Source of the DNA: Nostocoides sp.
GTDB taxonomy: Bacteria; Actinomycetota; Actinomycetes; Actinomycetales; Dermatophilaceae
Length of the DNA stretch: 64,000 nt
Direction: 5' to 3'
NCBI GenBank assembly: GCA_016702415.1
Contig: JADJEA010000012.1
Span: 86,027-150,026 of the forward strand
Shown here: piece by piece, positions 1 to 9,746 of the stretch
Layout: each line of letters begins with the position of its first letter
Position numbering within the stretch: position 1 is the first letter of the stretch
Position numbers and translations under genes: made by a program
Notes under the pieces: generated by a model
What the model saw: only the letters and a program-made list of their open reading frames with translations
Databases searched by the model: none
What the model was told of the DNA's origin: nothing

Positions 1-95
1 GCGCGGGTCACCGTGTCGACGATTTTGCGCGCCGATGAGTCGATGACCTCGTGGTCATACGACTTCAGCCGGATGCGGATCTTCTGTCCCGCCAT
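1..95 (-). CDS. rpsJ: 30S ribosomal protein S10, N-terminal part (runs off window)
   Basis: The reverse strand from 95 reads [17 protein letters not shown], then [14 protein letters not shown], the conserved start of S10 (about 102 residues in full). Only about 31 codons are inside the window. S10 is part of the 30S head and also the NusE partner of NusB/NusG in antitermination. The ATG at 95-93 follows a purine-rich GAGAG stretch that can act as ribosome binding site. rpsJ is normally the first gene of the S10 operon, so that operon should continue past the left edge. Confidence 0.95.
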
Positions 96-458
96 CTTCT
101 GGTCGTCTCTCTCTCGCCGTGCAACTAACAAATCCGTGGTGGTCCGCCTCGGACACCGACCCACGCGGTCGGGCGTGTCGCCCTTGCTCCGCAACCCGAC
201 GGCATACGGTTTCCCGTAACCGGTGGGTGGTCGGTCTCCGGCCGGAGCCGGGGCTCGCGCTTCTGCGGTGTGTCGCCCCGCCCCGAGATCGGGATGGTTC
301 GATTCGTTGGCACCAGCAGTCGTCGCCTGCCCACCAGGGGCCGGCGACGTGCATCAAGCAACCGGTCTATCTTGCCATGACCACGTTTGTGCGGCCAAAT
401 CGGTGTTGCCGCCCCTCCTCCGCGCGGGTGAATCTGAGCCCGCCGCATCGGCCCCCAC
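96..458. other. Non-coding region upstream of rpsJ
   Basis: No convincing gene is seen. This should contain the S10 operon promoter and leader, but I could not pick a clear -35/-10 pair. The stretch near 150-310 resembles 4740-4930 (both contain tgtcgccccgcc followed by a related ggttcga..cgttg..cacca segment), so the flanks of the two palindromic elements look like diverged copies of one ancestral sequence. A GGCATAC motif lies at 201. Confidence 0.4.
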
Positions 459-567
459 CTTGAGCACGTGGCGTCGGCCCTCCTTGAGCACGCGGGGTCG
501 GTCCAACTTGAGCACGCGGGGTGGGCCCAACTTGAGCACGCGAAAGCACCTTGGGCACGCTGAATCG
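459..567. repeat. Tandem 24-bp repeat array (CTTGAGCACG core)
   Basis: The decamer CTTGAGCACG starts at 459, 483, 507 and 531, an exact 24-bp period, and a diverged copy (CTTGGGCACG) follows at 550. The sequence between cores is also similar (units 2 and 3 share CGGGGT then GG.CCAA). The same core forms the arms of the hairpins at 610-681 and 5459-5530, so array and palindromes are one repeat family. The units are too close and the spacers too alike for CRISPR. Confidence 0.8.
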
Positions 568-609
568 ACGACCTGGGGCGGGCGAGGCCTCAACTTTGGC
601 ACGCCCAAC

Positions 610-681
610 AACCTGAGCACGCCATACCGACTTGAGCACGCCAGACACGACGTGCTCAAGTCGATGCGGCGTGCTCAGGTT
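610..681. repeat. Palindromic repeat element, copy 1 (33-bp arms)
   Basis: The left arm 610-642 and right arm 649-681 are imperfect reverse complements (29 of 33 positions by hand) around a 6-nt loop. Each arm carries two copies of the TGAGCACG core. Similarity to copy 2 (5459-5530) extends outward into GGCGAGGCCTCAACTT on the left and a weaker CCGCCGG segment on the right, so the dispersed unit is about 110-130 bp. No transposase is adjacent; a REP/MITE-like element is the best description. Confidence 0.8.
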
Positions 682-759
682 GGGGACAGACTCCGCCGGC
701 CTGAGCTTGTTCATCTGCCGTTGTCGGTCCGGGCGGCAGGGGGCGGACCTGCGGTGATG

Positions 760-1125
760 CAGTCCGTGGCGCTGGTACGGGCGTTCCTCAAGGCCGAGGG
801 TCTTGACCGGCCTCGGCCTGGAGGCCGCCGCACGCACCTGGACACCCCAAGGCGGGATCATCTCACCGCCACTGGCCACATCGCCTTGTCCGTGTTGGAC
901 GAGGCGTCATTGCCCCGTGGGCTGACGGTGGTGACCAGTCGACACAGACTGCTCGCGCCAAACGCCGCTACCACCGGTTGGGCAACTGGCGAATCGTGCG
1001 CGACGCGGACGACTTCGTCATCATGACCAACGGCAGCAGGGACGATGCCGCGGCCCTGAAAGAATCGGGTCTGGCAGCCGCTGGTGGTGAGTACTCCTCC
1101 GACCCAGACTTCGAGTCCCTTAAGT
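760..1125 (+). pseudogene. Decayed group II intron reverse transcriptase/maturase remnant
   Basis: Three pieces in different frames match the catalytic region of a group II intron RT. Around 763-800 is ALVRAFLKAEG. At 842-880 is TPQGGIISPPLA, followed after a one-base loss near 876 by IALSVLDEA. At 978-1060 is LGNWRIVRDADDFVIM with TNGSRDDAAALKE after it. The usual YADD catalytic box reads DADD, so the tyrosine is lost as well as the frame. The palm and fingers ends, domain X and the intron ribozyme are not recognisable. It cannot make a working protein and marks an old retroelement insertion between the S10 and str operons. Confidence 0.7.
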
Positions 1126-1279
1126 CAGATCGTTGTCGACAATCGTGCCCCTGCCGGTGGTCCGGGAGGGCTGATCGCTGATGGGATGTCGTGCCCGCTG
1201 CTCTCGGTGGCGTGAGCACCTGTTCATTAGCTAGCTGACACCAGCGTGCGACCCCGGATCCCTCGGTATGCCCGTTGTG

Positions 1280-1909
1280 CTATCGCATCGGGCCGAAGCC
1301 CGACCGTGGCCAAGCTACTGACACCACGCCGGCACCAGCCATCACGATCGCGCACACGAGTTGCAAGGGAGTTGCCTGTGACTGGAGAACCACGGCCCAG
1401 GGAGCTGGCCGATCCCCTTCCTCCGCCCCAAGGAAGATCGCAACGAGAGCCACGACGAAGGACGGCAGCCAGATCAAGCTGATGCCGAATCGGGAGGCCA
1501 CAACCTGTCCCGCGCCGATGCTCAACAAAGAATTTCGCAGAACACCCAACATGACGCCGTCATCGGCCACGAAGGCCCCAACGAGTCCCACCAAGACTCC
1601 CGCCGCCATGGCACACATAGCAATAGCGGCACGAGCAATAATGGAAAACCATGGCTCAGGCGCGGGCAGGTTATAACGGCTGGCGGTGATCAACGCGGAC
1701 CCAACTCCCCCAACCGTGGGGACCAGGAGCAATACCGACACGGGCTCGGCTAGTCGAATAGGCCCCACTGCGACGAAGACAGACGAAGACCACGCCAACG
1801 AGGCTGCCAACGCCAGGACGAGGAGAAGCGCCCCCAGCGCGGACTCATGGCAGGCAAGCCAGGACCGGACCGGTATGTCGAGGAGTGGCCGCAATCGGTT
1901 AGAGGTCAC
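1280..1909 (-). CDS. Integral membrane protein of ABC cassette (third cassette protein)
   Basis: About 209 residues. I chose the GTG at 1909-1907 because GGGAGGAAT sits directly before it; it overlaps the end of the preceding permease gene by 11 bp, indicating translational coupling. The protein has about five to six hydrophobic segments (for example ALGALLLVLALAASLAW, AAIAMCAMAAGVLVGLVG and LVCAIVMAGAGVVSV) and no soluble domain. I do not recognise the family. Position and topology fit a second permease subunit or an immunity-type membrane protein. Its base composition is clearly lower in GC than the flanking ribosomal genes. Confidence 0.75.
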   Translation of the reverse strand: MTSNRLRPLLDIPVRSWLACHESALGALLLVLALAASLAWSSSVFVAVGPIRLAEPVSVLLLVPTVGGVGSALITASRYNLPAPEPWFSIIARAAIAMCAMAAGVLVGLVGAFVADDGVMLGVLRNSLLSIGAGQVVASRFGISLIWLPSFVVALVAIFLGAEEGDRPAPWAVVLQSQATPLQLVCAIVMAGAGVVSVAWPRSGFGPMR

Positions 1910-3119
1910 ATTCCTCCCAGCGATCGAGGATTTGAGCCACCTGCGCAGGAGAAAGAACGACGCCCCGATCCTCCACAGGAGGCAACCCCGCGACGACCGA
2001 CCACGTGGCAATAAGATCACGCATATCGGTCAAATAGCGCGCGGGCGGAGGCTCGGGACTTCTCAGCACCTCGCAATCTGGCAAGAGCAAACCCGGCATG
2101 GCGTGCTCCTGCACCCATGCGATCTTCCGCACATCAGCAGGATCGACACGAAGAGACCACGCGACCGAGCGTGGGGGCCAATACGCGCTTGTCCGTTGCT
2201 CGATCCGCTCCGGAGCCAACGCTGCATAGCCCTTCGATTTGGCCGCGACAACGATTCGACGCAATGATCCATCGACAGAGGCCGCGACGCGCGACTGTTC
2301 GGAATAGAGACAGATGGTCGGTGAGACGCCGTGGCAGTTGTCTGGCCTAATAGGCGGCCCAACGAACTTCCTGTCGGAGGGGCCAAGAAGTGACGCGCAG
2401 ATGACGGCCACAACAAAAAGCCCCAACGGGATGGCGACGGGTGAAATCGACTGGCGTCCTTCACGATACTTGATAGGGGCCGCGAGAAAAAGCATCAACG
2501 CGAGGACGAAAAGGGTAGTCTGCAGCAGTAGATAGACTGTGTTGTATCGCAAACCGATCTGGGGTACGCTCGCTCCCCCCAAGTTCAGCAGGGCGAATCT
2601 TGCCGCGCCGCCACTGCCGAGGCCGAGGGCGTATATCGCGCTAAATGCCGCAACGCCACCAACAAGGCCAGCTAGCGCGACCGGAAGGACGCGCCCAAGG
2701 AGGGACCCTAGCAAACCGAACCATAAAATGGACAGCGCCTGCACCAATACCGCCGCACCAAGAAGGACATCACCAAGTGAAGACAATGCATGGCCGAACG
2801 TCAATGTCAACAGATAAGCGAAAAGATGGATTCCGATTGCCGGGACAACGCAAAATAAGAGAGCCCTGATGAAGACTCGCCTACGCCTTCTCGTCGGCGC
2901 TATCAGGTAGGCTCCATCAGGACGCGCCAGACGGGCGGCATCCACAGCTGATACCGCGGATACCAGGGGTCCGACCACGAATAGCGTGATTGCCAACCAC
3001 TCCACAGACCACAAGGGGTCGCCCCGCCATGGAGCACCTCGCTGTGTCAAGTTTGCAGCGTACGCACCAAGAATAACAATGCTCACCCACGGCCCAAAGA
3101 GCGTCCGCACGTCGTACAT
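1899..3119 (-). CDS. ABC transporter permease with extracytoplasmic C-terminal domain
   Basis: About 406 residues. The ATG at 3119-3117 overlaps the stop of the upstream ATPase gene by one base (TGATG). Seven hydrophobic segments fill roughly residues 1-245, ending near ISPVAIPLGLFVVAVICASLL. A polar domain of about 155 residues follows, with cysteines in DNCHGVSPTICLY and LPDCEVL, probably outside the membrane. The architecture recalls actinobacterial permease-like proteins with an uncharacterised soluble tail; I am not sure of the exact family. Its role is inferred from the adjacent ATPase: export of, or self-protection from, the secreted protein encoded first in the operon. Confidence 0.8.
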   Translation of the reverse strand: MYDVRTLFGPWVSIVILGAYAANLTQRGAPWRGDPLWSVEWLAITLFVVGPLVSAVSAVDAARLARPDGAYLIAPTRRRRRVFIRALLFCVVPAIGIHLFAYLLTLTFGHALSSLGDVLLGAAVLVQALSILWFGLLGSLLGRVLPVALAGLVGGVAAFSAIYALGLGSGGAARFALLNLGGASVPQIGLRYNTVYLLLQTTLFVLALMLFLAAPIKYREGRQSISPVAIPLGLFVVAVICASLLGPSDRKFVGPPIRPDNCHGVSPTICLYSEQSRVAASVDGSLRRIVVAAKSKGYAALAPERIEQRTSAYWPPRSVAWSLRVDPADVRKIAWVQEHAMPGLLLPDCEVLRSPEPPPARYLTDMRDLIATWSVVAGLPPVEDRGVVLSPAQVAQILDRWEECDL

Positions 3120-3889
3120 CAAGACTGCCTGCCCTGGGGCATCGAGAGAACCGTAGAGAACGCCTTCTCCAACGGCGTGTCCCCCAGGGCGTCATCGGAA
3201 GCTCGTGAAGCCAGTTCAGCGCCGGTGCCCGAGAAGGCCAACTGACCGCCGGAGAGTACGATCAGTCGATCCCCAACAAGCGCGGCTTCATCAACGAGGT
3301 GCGTGGAGAGGATGAGGATGGCCTCTCGCCCCAACTCGCGCAGCACCCTACGCAATTCGATGCGGTGTTGCGGATCGAGCCCAACGGCTGGCTCATCCAA
3401 AAGGACCACGTCAGGGCTATGGACTATTGCTTGGGCAATTCCCAACCGACGTTGCATCCCTCCTGACAGGGTCTTTATTCCGTCAGCGGCACGGTCGCTA
3501 AGACCCACTCGATCAAGAGCACGATTGACGGCCGCTTTCCGATCTCCCTTGCTAACCCCGTGCAGCCAGCACACGTACTCCAAAAACTGCCGAGGGGTCG
3601 CGCGTTCCGGAAACCGCGGCAACTGCGGGAGGTACCCCACAGTGAGAAGTTGGTCGTCGGCCTTTACTATTCGCCCACTCGAGGGTTTCTCTATCCCGGA
3701 AATCACATCGAAAAGCGTCGTTTTGCCTGCGCCGTTGGGACCGAGCACCACAGAGACACCAAGGTGGAAGGTGACCGTCAAAGGACCAAGCATGAATCCT
3801 GAACGCCGTTCAAAGACAACATCGTCGAGAACTAAAAGCGGGGCACCATTTGCAGGTTGCTCGACTGTGTTGTGCTGGGTCCGGTGCAT
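3119..3889 (-). CDS. ABC transporter ATP-binding protein
   Basis: 256 residues with every nucleotide-binding motif: Walker A GPNGAGKTT, Q-loop in VGYLPQLPRF, signature LSGGMQRR, Walker B VVLLDEPAVGLD and switch histidine in LSTHLVDE. This places it in the CcmA/drug-exporter type of ATPases that pair with separate membrane proteins. The ATG at 3889 follows the stop of the secreted-protein gene directly (TGAATG), and its own stop overlaps the permease start. It powers the transporter formed by one or both downstream membrane proteins. Confidence 0.95.
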   Translation of the reverse strand: MHRTQHNTVEQPANGAPLLVLDDVVFERRSGFMLGPLTVTFHLGVSVVLGPNGAGKTTLFDVISGIEKPSSGRIVKADDQLLTVGYLPQLPRFPERATPRQFLEYVCWLHGVSKGDRKAAVNRALDRVGLSDRAADGIKTLSGGMQRRLGIAQAIVHSPDVVLLDEPAVGLDPQHRIELRRVLRELGREAILILSTHLVDEAALVGDRLIVLSGGQLAFSGTGAELASRASDDALGDTPLEKAFSTVLSMPQGRQS

Positions 3890-4363
3890 TCAGTACGGAA
3901 CTCCATTTGTAAGCGAGTAGCCCGACTCAGGGTCGATTCGCCAGGGCACATCTAGCTTGACCTGAATATATCCGCGAGCGTAATCTGCCGTCGGTGTCAC
4001 GGGTGCTTTCGAAGGCGCCACGGTCCACGCCTCAGCGTTGATGTGCGACGACTGCATATTGCTGTAGTAATAGTACTTCTGCGTGCAACTCAGATACTTC
4101 GGCGCTAGGCAGACCCCAGCGTTAACATAGTTATCCGTCGACGTGTACACCTTGTGATTATCAGCGTTGTTTAGCCAAACGCTTGCACTGTTCCGATATT
4201 TCGTGCCGTCACTCGCTGTTGACACGTAATACTGCCCATACCCTTTCCCGGTGGATCCATATCCCGTAACCGTGAGAGGACTTCCCGATGAGTTCCAATC
4301 AACTGCGTACGCCGCCGCAACAAATCCAAGCAACGAGGAACCCGCTACACACAAAGAGATCAA
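3890..4363 (-). CDS. Secreted Tyr/Asn/Ser-rich protein, first gene of ABC cassette
   Basis: About 157 residues counted from a TTG at 4363; no ATG is available in frame. A stop lies about 19 codons upstream, so the start may be another weak codon just ahead, which would add the basic segment RRIFQRGPARS before the hydrophobic run LLISLCVAGSSLLGFVAAAYA, a good signal peptide. The mature part is rich in Tyr, Asn and Ser (GYGSTGKGYGQYYVST, then YRNSASVWLNNADN), has two cysteines (GVCLAP and LSCTQ) and no recognised domain. Secretion plus a coupled ABC ATPase and two membrane proteins resembles bacteriocin-type cassettes, but this is not the known lactococcin 972 motif set. Confidence 0.65.
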   Translation of the reverse strand: MISLCVAGSSLLGFVAAAYAVDWNSSGSPLTVTGYGSTGKGYGQYYVSTASDGTKYRNSASVWLNNADNHKVYTSTDNYVNAGVCLAPKYLSCTQKYYYYSNMQSSHINAEAWTVAPSKAPVTPTADYARGYIQVKLDVPWRIDPESGYSLTNGVPY

Positions 4364-4449
4364 GAGTGACCGAGCCGGACCGCGTTGAAAGATTCTTCTC
4401 GTCTCTTTTCCCTTCGCTCAGGTTGACGCTACTTGACCTTCGCGTGCGT

Positions 4450-4937
4450 GGACGAGCGTACACCCCCCCGGTCACGATCAAGGGCCTTGCCAGCTTTGTC
4501 ACGGTGCAACTACCTGCGTCAACGTCACCAAGCACGCGCGGCACAGAAGGGGCTCGTATGCCGCGGCGTGGGAGCCCCTCGCTCGTGCAGACCCGATGAC
4601 CACACGGGTCTGGGGTGACCCAGGCGGGTCTGTGCTTGGGTCCCGGGGGCGAATCCCCGTGCGCTACTTGGGGATTTTGGTGACACTGCCGGCAGTGTCG
4701 AGCTTCCTCTCTCTCGCGCTGTCCAAACCTGTGTCCGGCAACCCGGGATCCCCCGACCCGCCCCAGTCGGGCGTCTGTCGACAGCGTCTCGTGCCAGATC
4801 CGCGATCCCGCGGCGTGCGGTTTTCCCCGCCCGTTGGGTTGATCGGTGGTCCGGCTCAGCAGGTCGTGCCCGAACGGCGGTGTCGCCCCGCCCCCGAGGT
4901 TGGTTCGAGTCGTTGTCACCATGGGCCCGCGGCTGAC
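4450..4937. other. Non-coding spacer, diverged copy of the rpsJ upstream flank
   Basis: No supported gene. The part nearest 4364-4460 should hold the promoter of the minus-strand ABC cassette. The stretch 4740-4930 resembles 150-310. Short inverted motifs occur (ACTGCCGGCAGT near 4685). A GTATGCC motif lies near 4556. Confidence 0.35.
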
Positions 4938-5278
4938 ATGAACACCGAGCAGGTATCGCGCTCGGCCGGCTGGGTGGAACGCTTTGCTCTCGACCAGCCC
5001 GCCCGAAGCCATGGGCTTCGGGGACTCCCCCCAGGACGCCGCCAAGGTGCACGTGACCGATCCCGCCCTGCTCGCGGCATACCTGGGTGGTCGCGGCGAC
5101 GATGAGCCATGTCGAGGGCCTCACCGAGGCCGACCTCGACGAGTTCGTCGACACCCGTTTGGATGCGCCCGTCACCCGAGGGGTGCGCCTGGTCAGCGTC
5201 ATCGACGACGCCGTGGCGCATTTCGCGCCGGCGCAGTATGTCCGTGGCCTGCTCGCGAACTGGTCGATCGGCTACTGA
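4938..5278 (+). pseudogene. Decayed DinB-family (mycothiol-dependent-type) gene
   Basis: Fragments in more than one frame reconstruct a DinB-superfamily protein: GWVERFALD near 4970, GFGDSPQDAAKVHVTDPALL with AAYLGG at 5010-5090, then after a frame change VVAATMSHVEGLTEADLDE and RLDAPVTRGVRLVSVIDDAV, ending QYVRGLLANWSIGY at the 5276-5278 stop. The segment PVTRGVRLVSVIDD is the conserved C-terminal part of actinobacterial relatives. The normal front, with the first metal-binding histidine, is missing or unreadable. An intact distant relative of the same thiol-dependent group sits at 49.5 kb. Confidence 0.55.
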
Positions 5279-5458
5279 CGCCCGGGCCAATTCGCCACTG
5301 CGGGAGCTGCCATCGGGAGCCCAACCGGCGAGGCTGTCGCCGAGCGGCGAGAACTGCGGCTGGCCGAAGAGCCCCGGTCGGCCAGCCCGTCTCCTCGTCG
5401 CACTGGAGGTGCGGATCGTCGCTGGGGACGGCGAGGCCTCAACTTGAGCACGCGCAAC

Positions 5459-5530
5459 AACTTGAGCACGCCATACCGACTTGAGCACGCCATGTCTGGC
5501 GTGCTCAAGTCCGTATGGCGTGCTCAAGTT
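5459..5530. repeat. Palindromic repeat element, copy 2 (34-bp arms)
   Basis: Left arm 5459-5492 and right arm 5497-5530 match as reverse complements at 33 of 34 positions around a TGTC loop, making a very stable hairpin. Each arm holds two TTGAGCACGCC cores. A further half unit sits at 5440-5454. It is the same family as 610-681. It lies beyond the tuf terminator and is not itself followed by a T-run. Confidence 0.9.
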
Positions 5531-5599
5531 GAAGACAAGCCCCGCCGGGCCAGAGCCCGCTGGGCCAGGACCGCCAAGTGCTGCCAGCCCACCGGTGGG

Positions 5600-5650
5600 G
5601 ACGCCGAAGGGCGTGGTCCTCGCTTCGCGAGGACCACGCCCTTCGGCGTC
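5600..5650 (-). terminator. Terminator hairpin after tuf
   Basis: A perfect 24-bp inverted repeat (5600-5623 with 5627-5650) has a 3-nt loop, 33 bp beyond the tuf stop. There is no clear U-tract, as is common in actinobacteria. It should end the str operon transcript. Confidence 0.85.
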
Positions 5651-5682
5651 AGCTCACCCGGGGGCGGAGCCCCCTCGTGGGG

Positions 5683-6879
5683 CTACTTGGTGATCTTGGT
5701 GACGCGGCCGGCGCCGACGGTGCGGCCACCCTCGCGGATGGCGAACTTGAGGCCTTCCTCCATGGCGATCGGCTGGATCAGCTCGACCGACATCTCGGTG
5801 TTGTCGCCGGGCATGACCATCTCGGTGCCCTCGGGCAGGTGGACAACGCCCGTCACATCCGTGGTGCGGAAGTAGAACTGCGGACGGTAGTTGTCGTAGA
5901 ACGGCGTGTGGCGGCCACCCTCATCCTTGCCGAGGATGTAGACGTTGGCGTCGAAGTTCGTGTGCGGGGTGATCGAGCCGGGCTTGACCACGACCTGGCC
6001 ACGCTCGACGTCCTCACGCTTGACACCACGAAGCAGCAGGCCGACGTTCTCGCCCGCGCGCGCCTCATCGAGGAGCTTGCGGAACATCTCGACACCGGTG
6101 ACGGTGGTCTTCTTGGCGTTGCCCTCGTGGATGCCGACGATCTCGACCTCCTCGTTGACCTTGAGGATGCCACGCTCGACACGGCCGGTGACGACGGTGC
6201 CACGACCGGTGATCGTGAAGACGTCCTCGACGGGCATGAGGAACGGCTTGTCGATGTCGCGCTCCGGCTCCGGGATGTAGGAGTCGACGGCGTCCATGAG
6301 CTCCAGGACGGTCTTGCCCCACTCGGCGTCGCCGTCGAGGGCCTTCAGGGCCGAGACGCGGACGACGGGGATGTCGTCGCCGGGGAAGTCGTAGTCGGAC
6401 AGCAGCTCACGGACCTCCATCTCGACGAGCTCGAGGATCTCCTCGTCGTCGACCATGTCGGTCTTGTTGAGCGCGACCACGATGTAGGGGACGCCGACCT
6501 GGCGGGCCAGGAGGACGTGCTCCTTCGTCTGCGGCATCGGGCCGTCGGTGGCGGCGACGACGAGGATCGCACCGTCCATCTGGGCCGCACCGGTGATCAT
6601 GTTCTTGATGTAGTCGGCGTGACCGGGGCAGTCGACGTGCGCATAGTGCCGCGACTCGGTCTGGTACTCGACATGCGCGATCGAGATGGTGATGCCGCGC
6701 TGCTTCTCTTCGGGCGCCTTGTCGATCTCGTCGAACGGCGTGAAGGGGTTGAGGTCCGGGAACTTGTCGTGCAGGACCTTGGTGATCGCCGCCGTCAGCG
6801 TCGTCTTGCCGTGGTCGATGTGACCGATGGTGCCGATGTTGACGTGCGGCTTGGTCCGCTCGAACTTTGCCTTCGCCAC
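5683..6879 (-). CDS. tuf: Elongation factor Tu
   Basis: 398 residues, full length. It delivers aminoacyl-tRNA to the ribosome as a GTPase. The G-domain motifs are intact: GHIDHGKTTLT (G1), RGITIS (G2), DCPGHADY (G3), NKTDMVDD (G4) and SALKAL (G5), followed by domains 2 and 3 ending GRTVGAGRVTKITK. The ATG follows GAGGAGG at normal spacing. It is the last gene of the str operon, 106 bp after fusA, and ends at a strong hairpin. It contains no GGCATAC motif, unlike less expressed genes here. Confidence 0.99.
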   Translation of the reverse strand: MAKAKFERTKPHVNIGTIGHIDHGKTTLTAAITKVLHDKFPDLNPFTPFDEIDKAPEEKQRGITISIAHVEYQTESRHYAHVDCPGHADYIKNMITGAAQMDGAILVVAATDGPMPQTKEHVLLARQVGVPYIVVALNKTDMVDDEEILELVEMEVRELLSDYDFPGDDIPVVRVSALKALDGDAEWGKTVLELMDAVDSYIPEPERDIDKPFLMPVEDVFTITGRGTVVTGRVERGILKVNEEVEIVGIHEGNAKKTTVTGVEMFRKLLDEARAGENVGLLLRGVKREDVERGQVVVKPGSITPHTNFDANVYILGKDEGGRHTPFYDNYRPQFYFRTTDVTGVVHLPEGTEMVMPGDNTEMSVELIQPIAMEEGLKFAIREGGRTVGAGRVTKITK

Positions 6880-6985
6880 TGTGTCTGTCCTCCTCAGGAC
6901 TCTTCTTGTGGAACCGCATACGACCAGGGCGGGCGCGGCGGCAGGTGGTGGGTTGACTGGGGTGTCTGACCGGTGATTCTACCGG

Positions 6986-9088
<2,103 letters not shown>

Positions 9089-9228
9089 TGCGTCTTATCT
9101 CTCGCTCGTTTGCGAATCTTCTTGGGCGGATCTTCTGGGGGCGAATCTGGGGGTCGACCCTTCGGGGGCCGGTTCTCTGGCGGCGCGACCCGCGGGTGCC
9201 CGGTCGGGGGAGTTCACCCCCACGGGTC

Positions 9229-9264
9229 CGTATGCCGCCCGCCCGGGTGGGCGCGCGGCATACG
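9229..9264. repeat. Hairpin made of inverted GTATGCC/GGCATAC pair
   Basis: CGTATGCCGC at 9229-9238 and GCGGCATACG at 9255-9264 are perfect 10-bp reverse complements, with further GC pairing inside. It lies just beyond the rpsG stop and ahead of fusA, and could attenuate or process the str transcript. It is one of several places where the abundant heptamer is paired. Confidence 0.75.
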
Positions 9265-9275
9265 TCCGCGTGTGG

Positions 9276-9746
9276 TCACCAGCGGTAGTGCGCGAAGGCC
9301 TTGTTGGACTCGGCCATCTTGTGGGTGTCCTCGCGACGCTTCACCGCGGCACCGAGGCCGTTGGAGGCATCGAGGATCTCGTTCATGAGGCGCTCGGTCA
9401 TGGTCTTCTCGCGCCGCTGGCGGGAGTAGCCCACGAGCCAGCGCAGCGACAAGGTCGTCGCGCGGCCGGGCTTGACCTCGACCGGGACCTGGTAGGTCGC
9501 GCCACCGACACGGCGGGACTTGACCTCAAGGCTCGGCCGGACGTTGTCGAGCGCGCGCTTGAGCGTGGCCACGGGGTCGGTGCCGGTCTTGGTGCGGACA
9601 CCTTCGAGGGCGCCGTAGACGATGTGTTCGGCGATCGACTTCTTGCCGTCGAGGAGGATCTTGTTGACCAACTGGGTCACCAGGACCGAGTTGTAGACGG
9701 GGTCGACGACGAGGGGACGCTTCGGGGCGGGACCCTTGCGAGGCAT
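9276..9746 (-). CDS. rpsG: 30S ribosomal protein S7
   Basis: 156 residues, starting MPRKGPAPKRP and ending AFAHYRW, the actinobacterial S7 form. S7 nucleates assembly of the 30S head and contacts tRNA at the exit site. The ATG overlaps the rpsL stop as TAATG, so the two are translationally coupled. Internal features RTKTGTDPVATLKRALDNVRP and the basic beta-hairpin VGGATYQVPVEV are conserved. Confidence 0.99.
   Translation of the reverse strand: MPRKGPAPKRPLVVDPVYNSVLVTQLVNKILLDGKKSIAEHIVYGALEGVRTKTGTDPVATLKRALDNVRPSLEVKSRRVGGATYQVPVEVKPGRATTLSLRWLVGYSRQRREKTMTERLMNEILDASNGLGAAVKRREDTHKMAESNKAFAHYRW

Noticed and set aside
459..567. CRISPR array
   Set aside because: Period is 24 bp with near-identical intervening bases and no cas genes; a simple tandem repeat explains it.
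610..681. Insertion sequence end or integron attC-like site
   Set aside because: No transposase or integrase nearby, and no R/L-box arrangement; REP/MITE-like is the safer description.
223..1026. A single 267-codon plus-strand gene
   Set aside because: Runs through the tandem array and the palindrome and leaves the RT frame; low-complexity Ser/Thr/Leu content from the repeats.
3890..4363. Lactococcin 972-type bacteriocin
   Set aside because: Cassette layout is similar, but the expected short mature peptide and its Gly/Trp/Tyr pattern are not seen; kept as an unassigned secreted protein.
5578..6969. Plus-strand open frame opposite tuf, and similar ones opposite fusA (7181-9388) and the carboxylase (37980-41624)
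   Set aside because: All mirror a strongly conserved minus-strand gene and show no motifs of their own.
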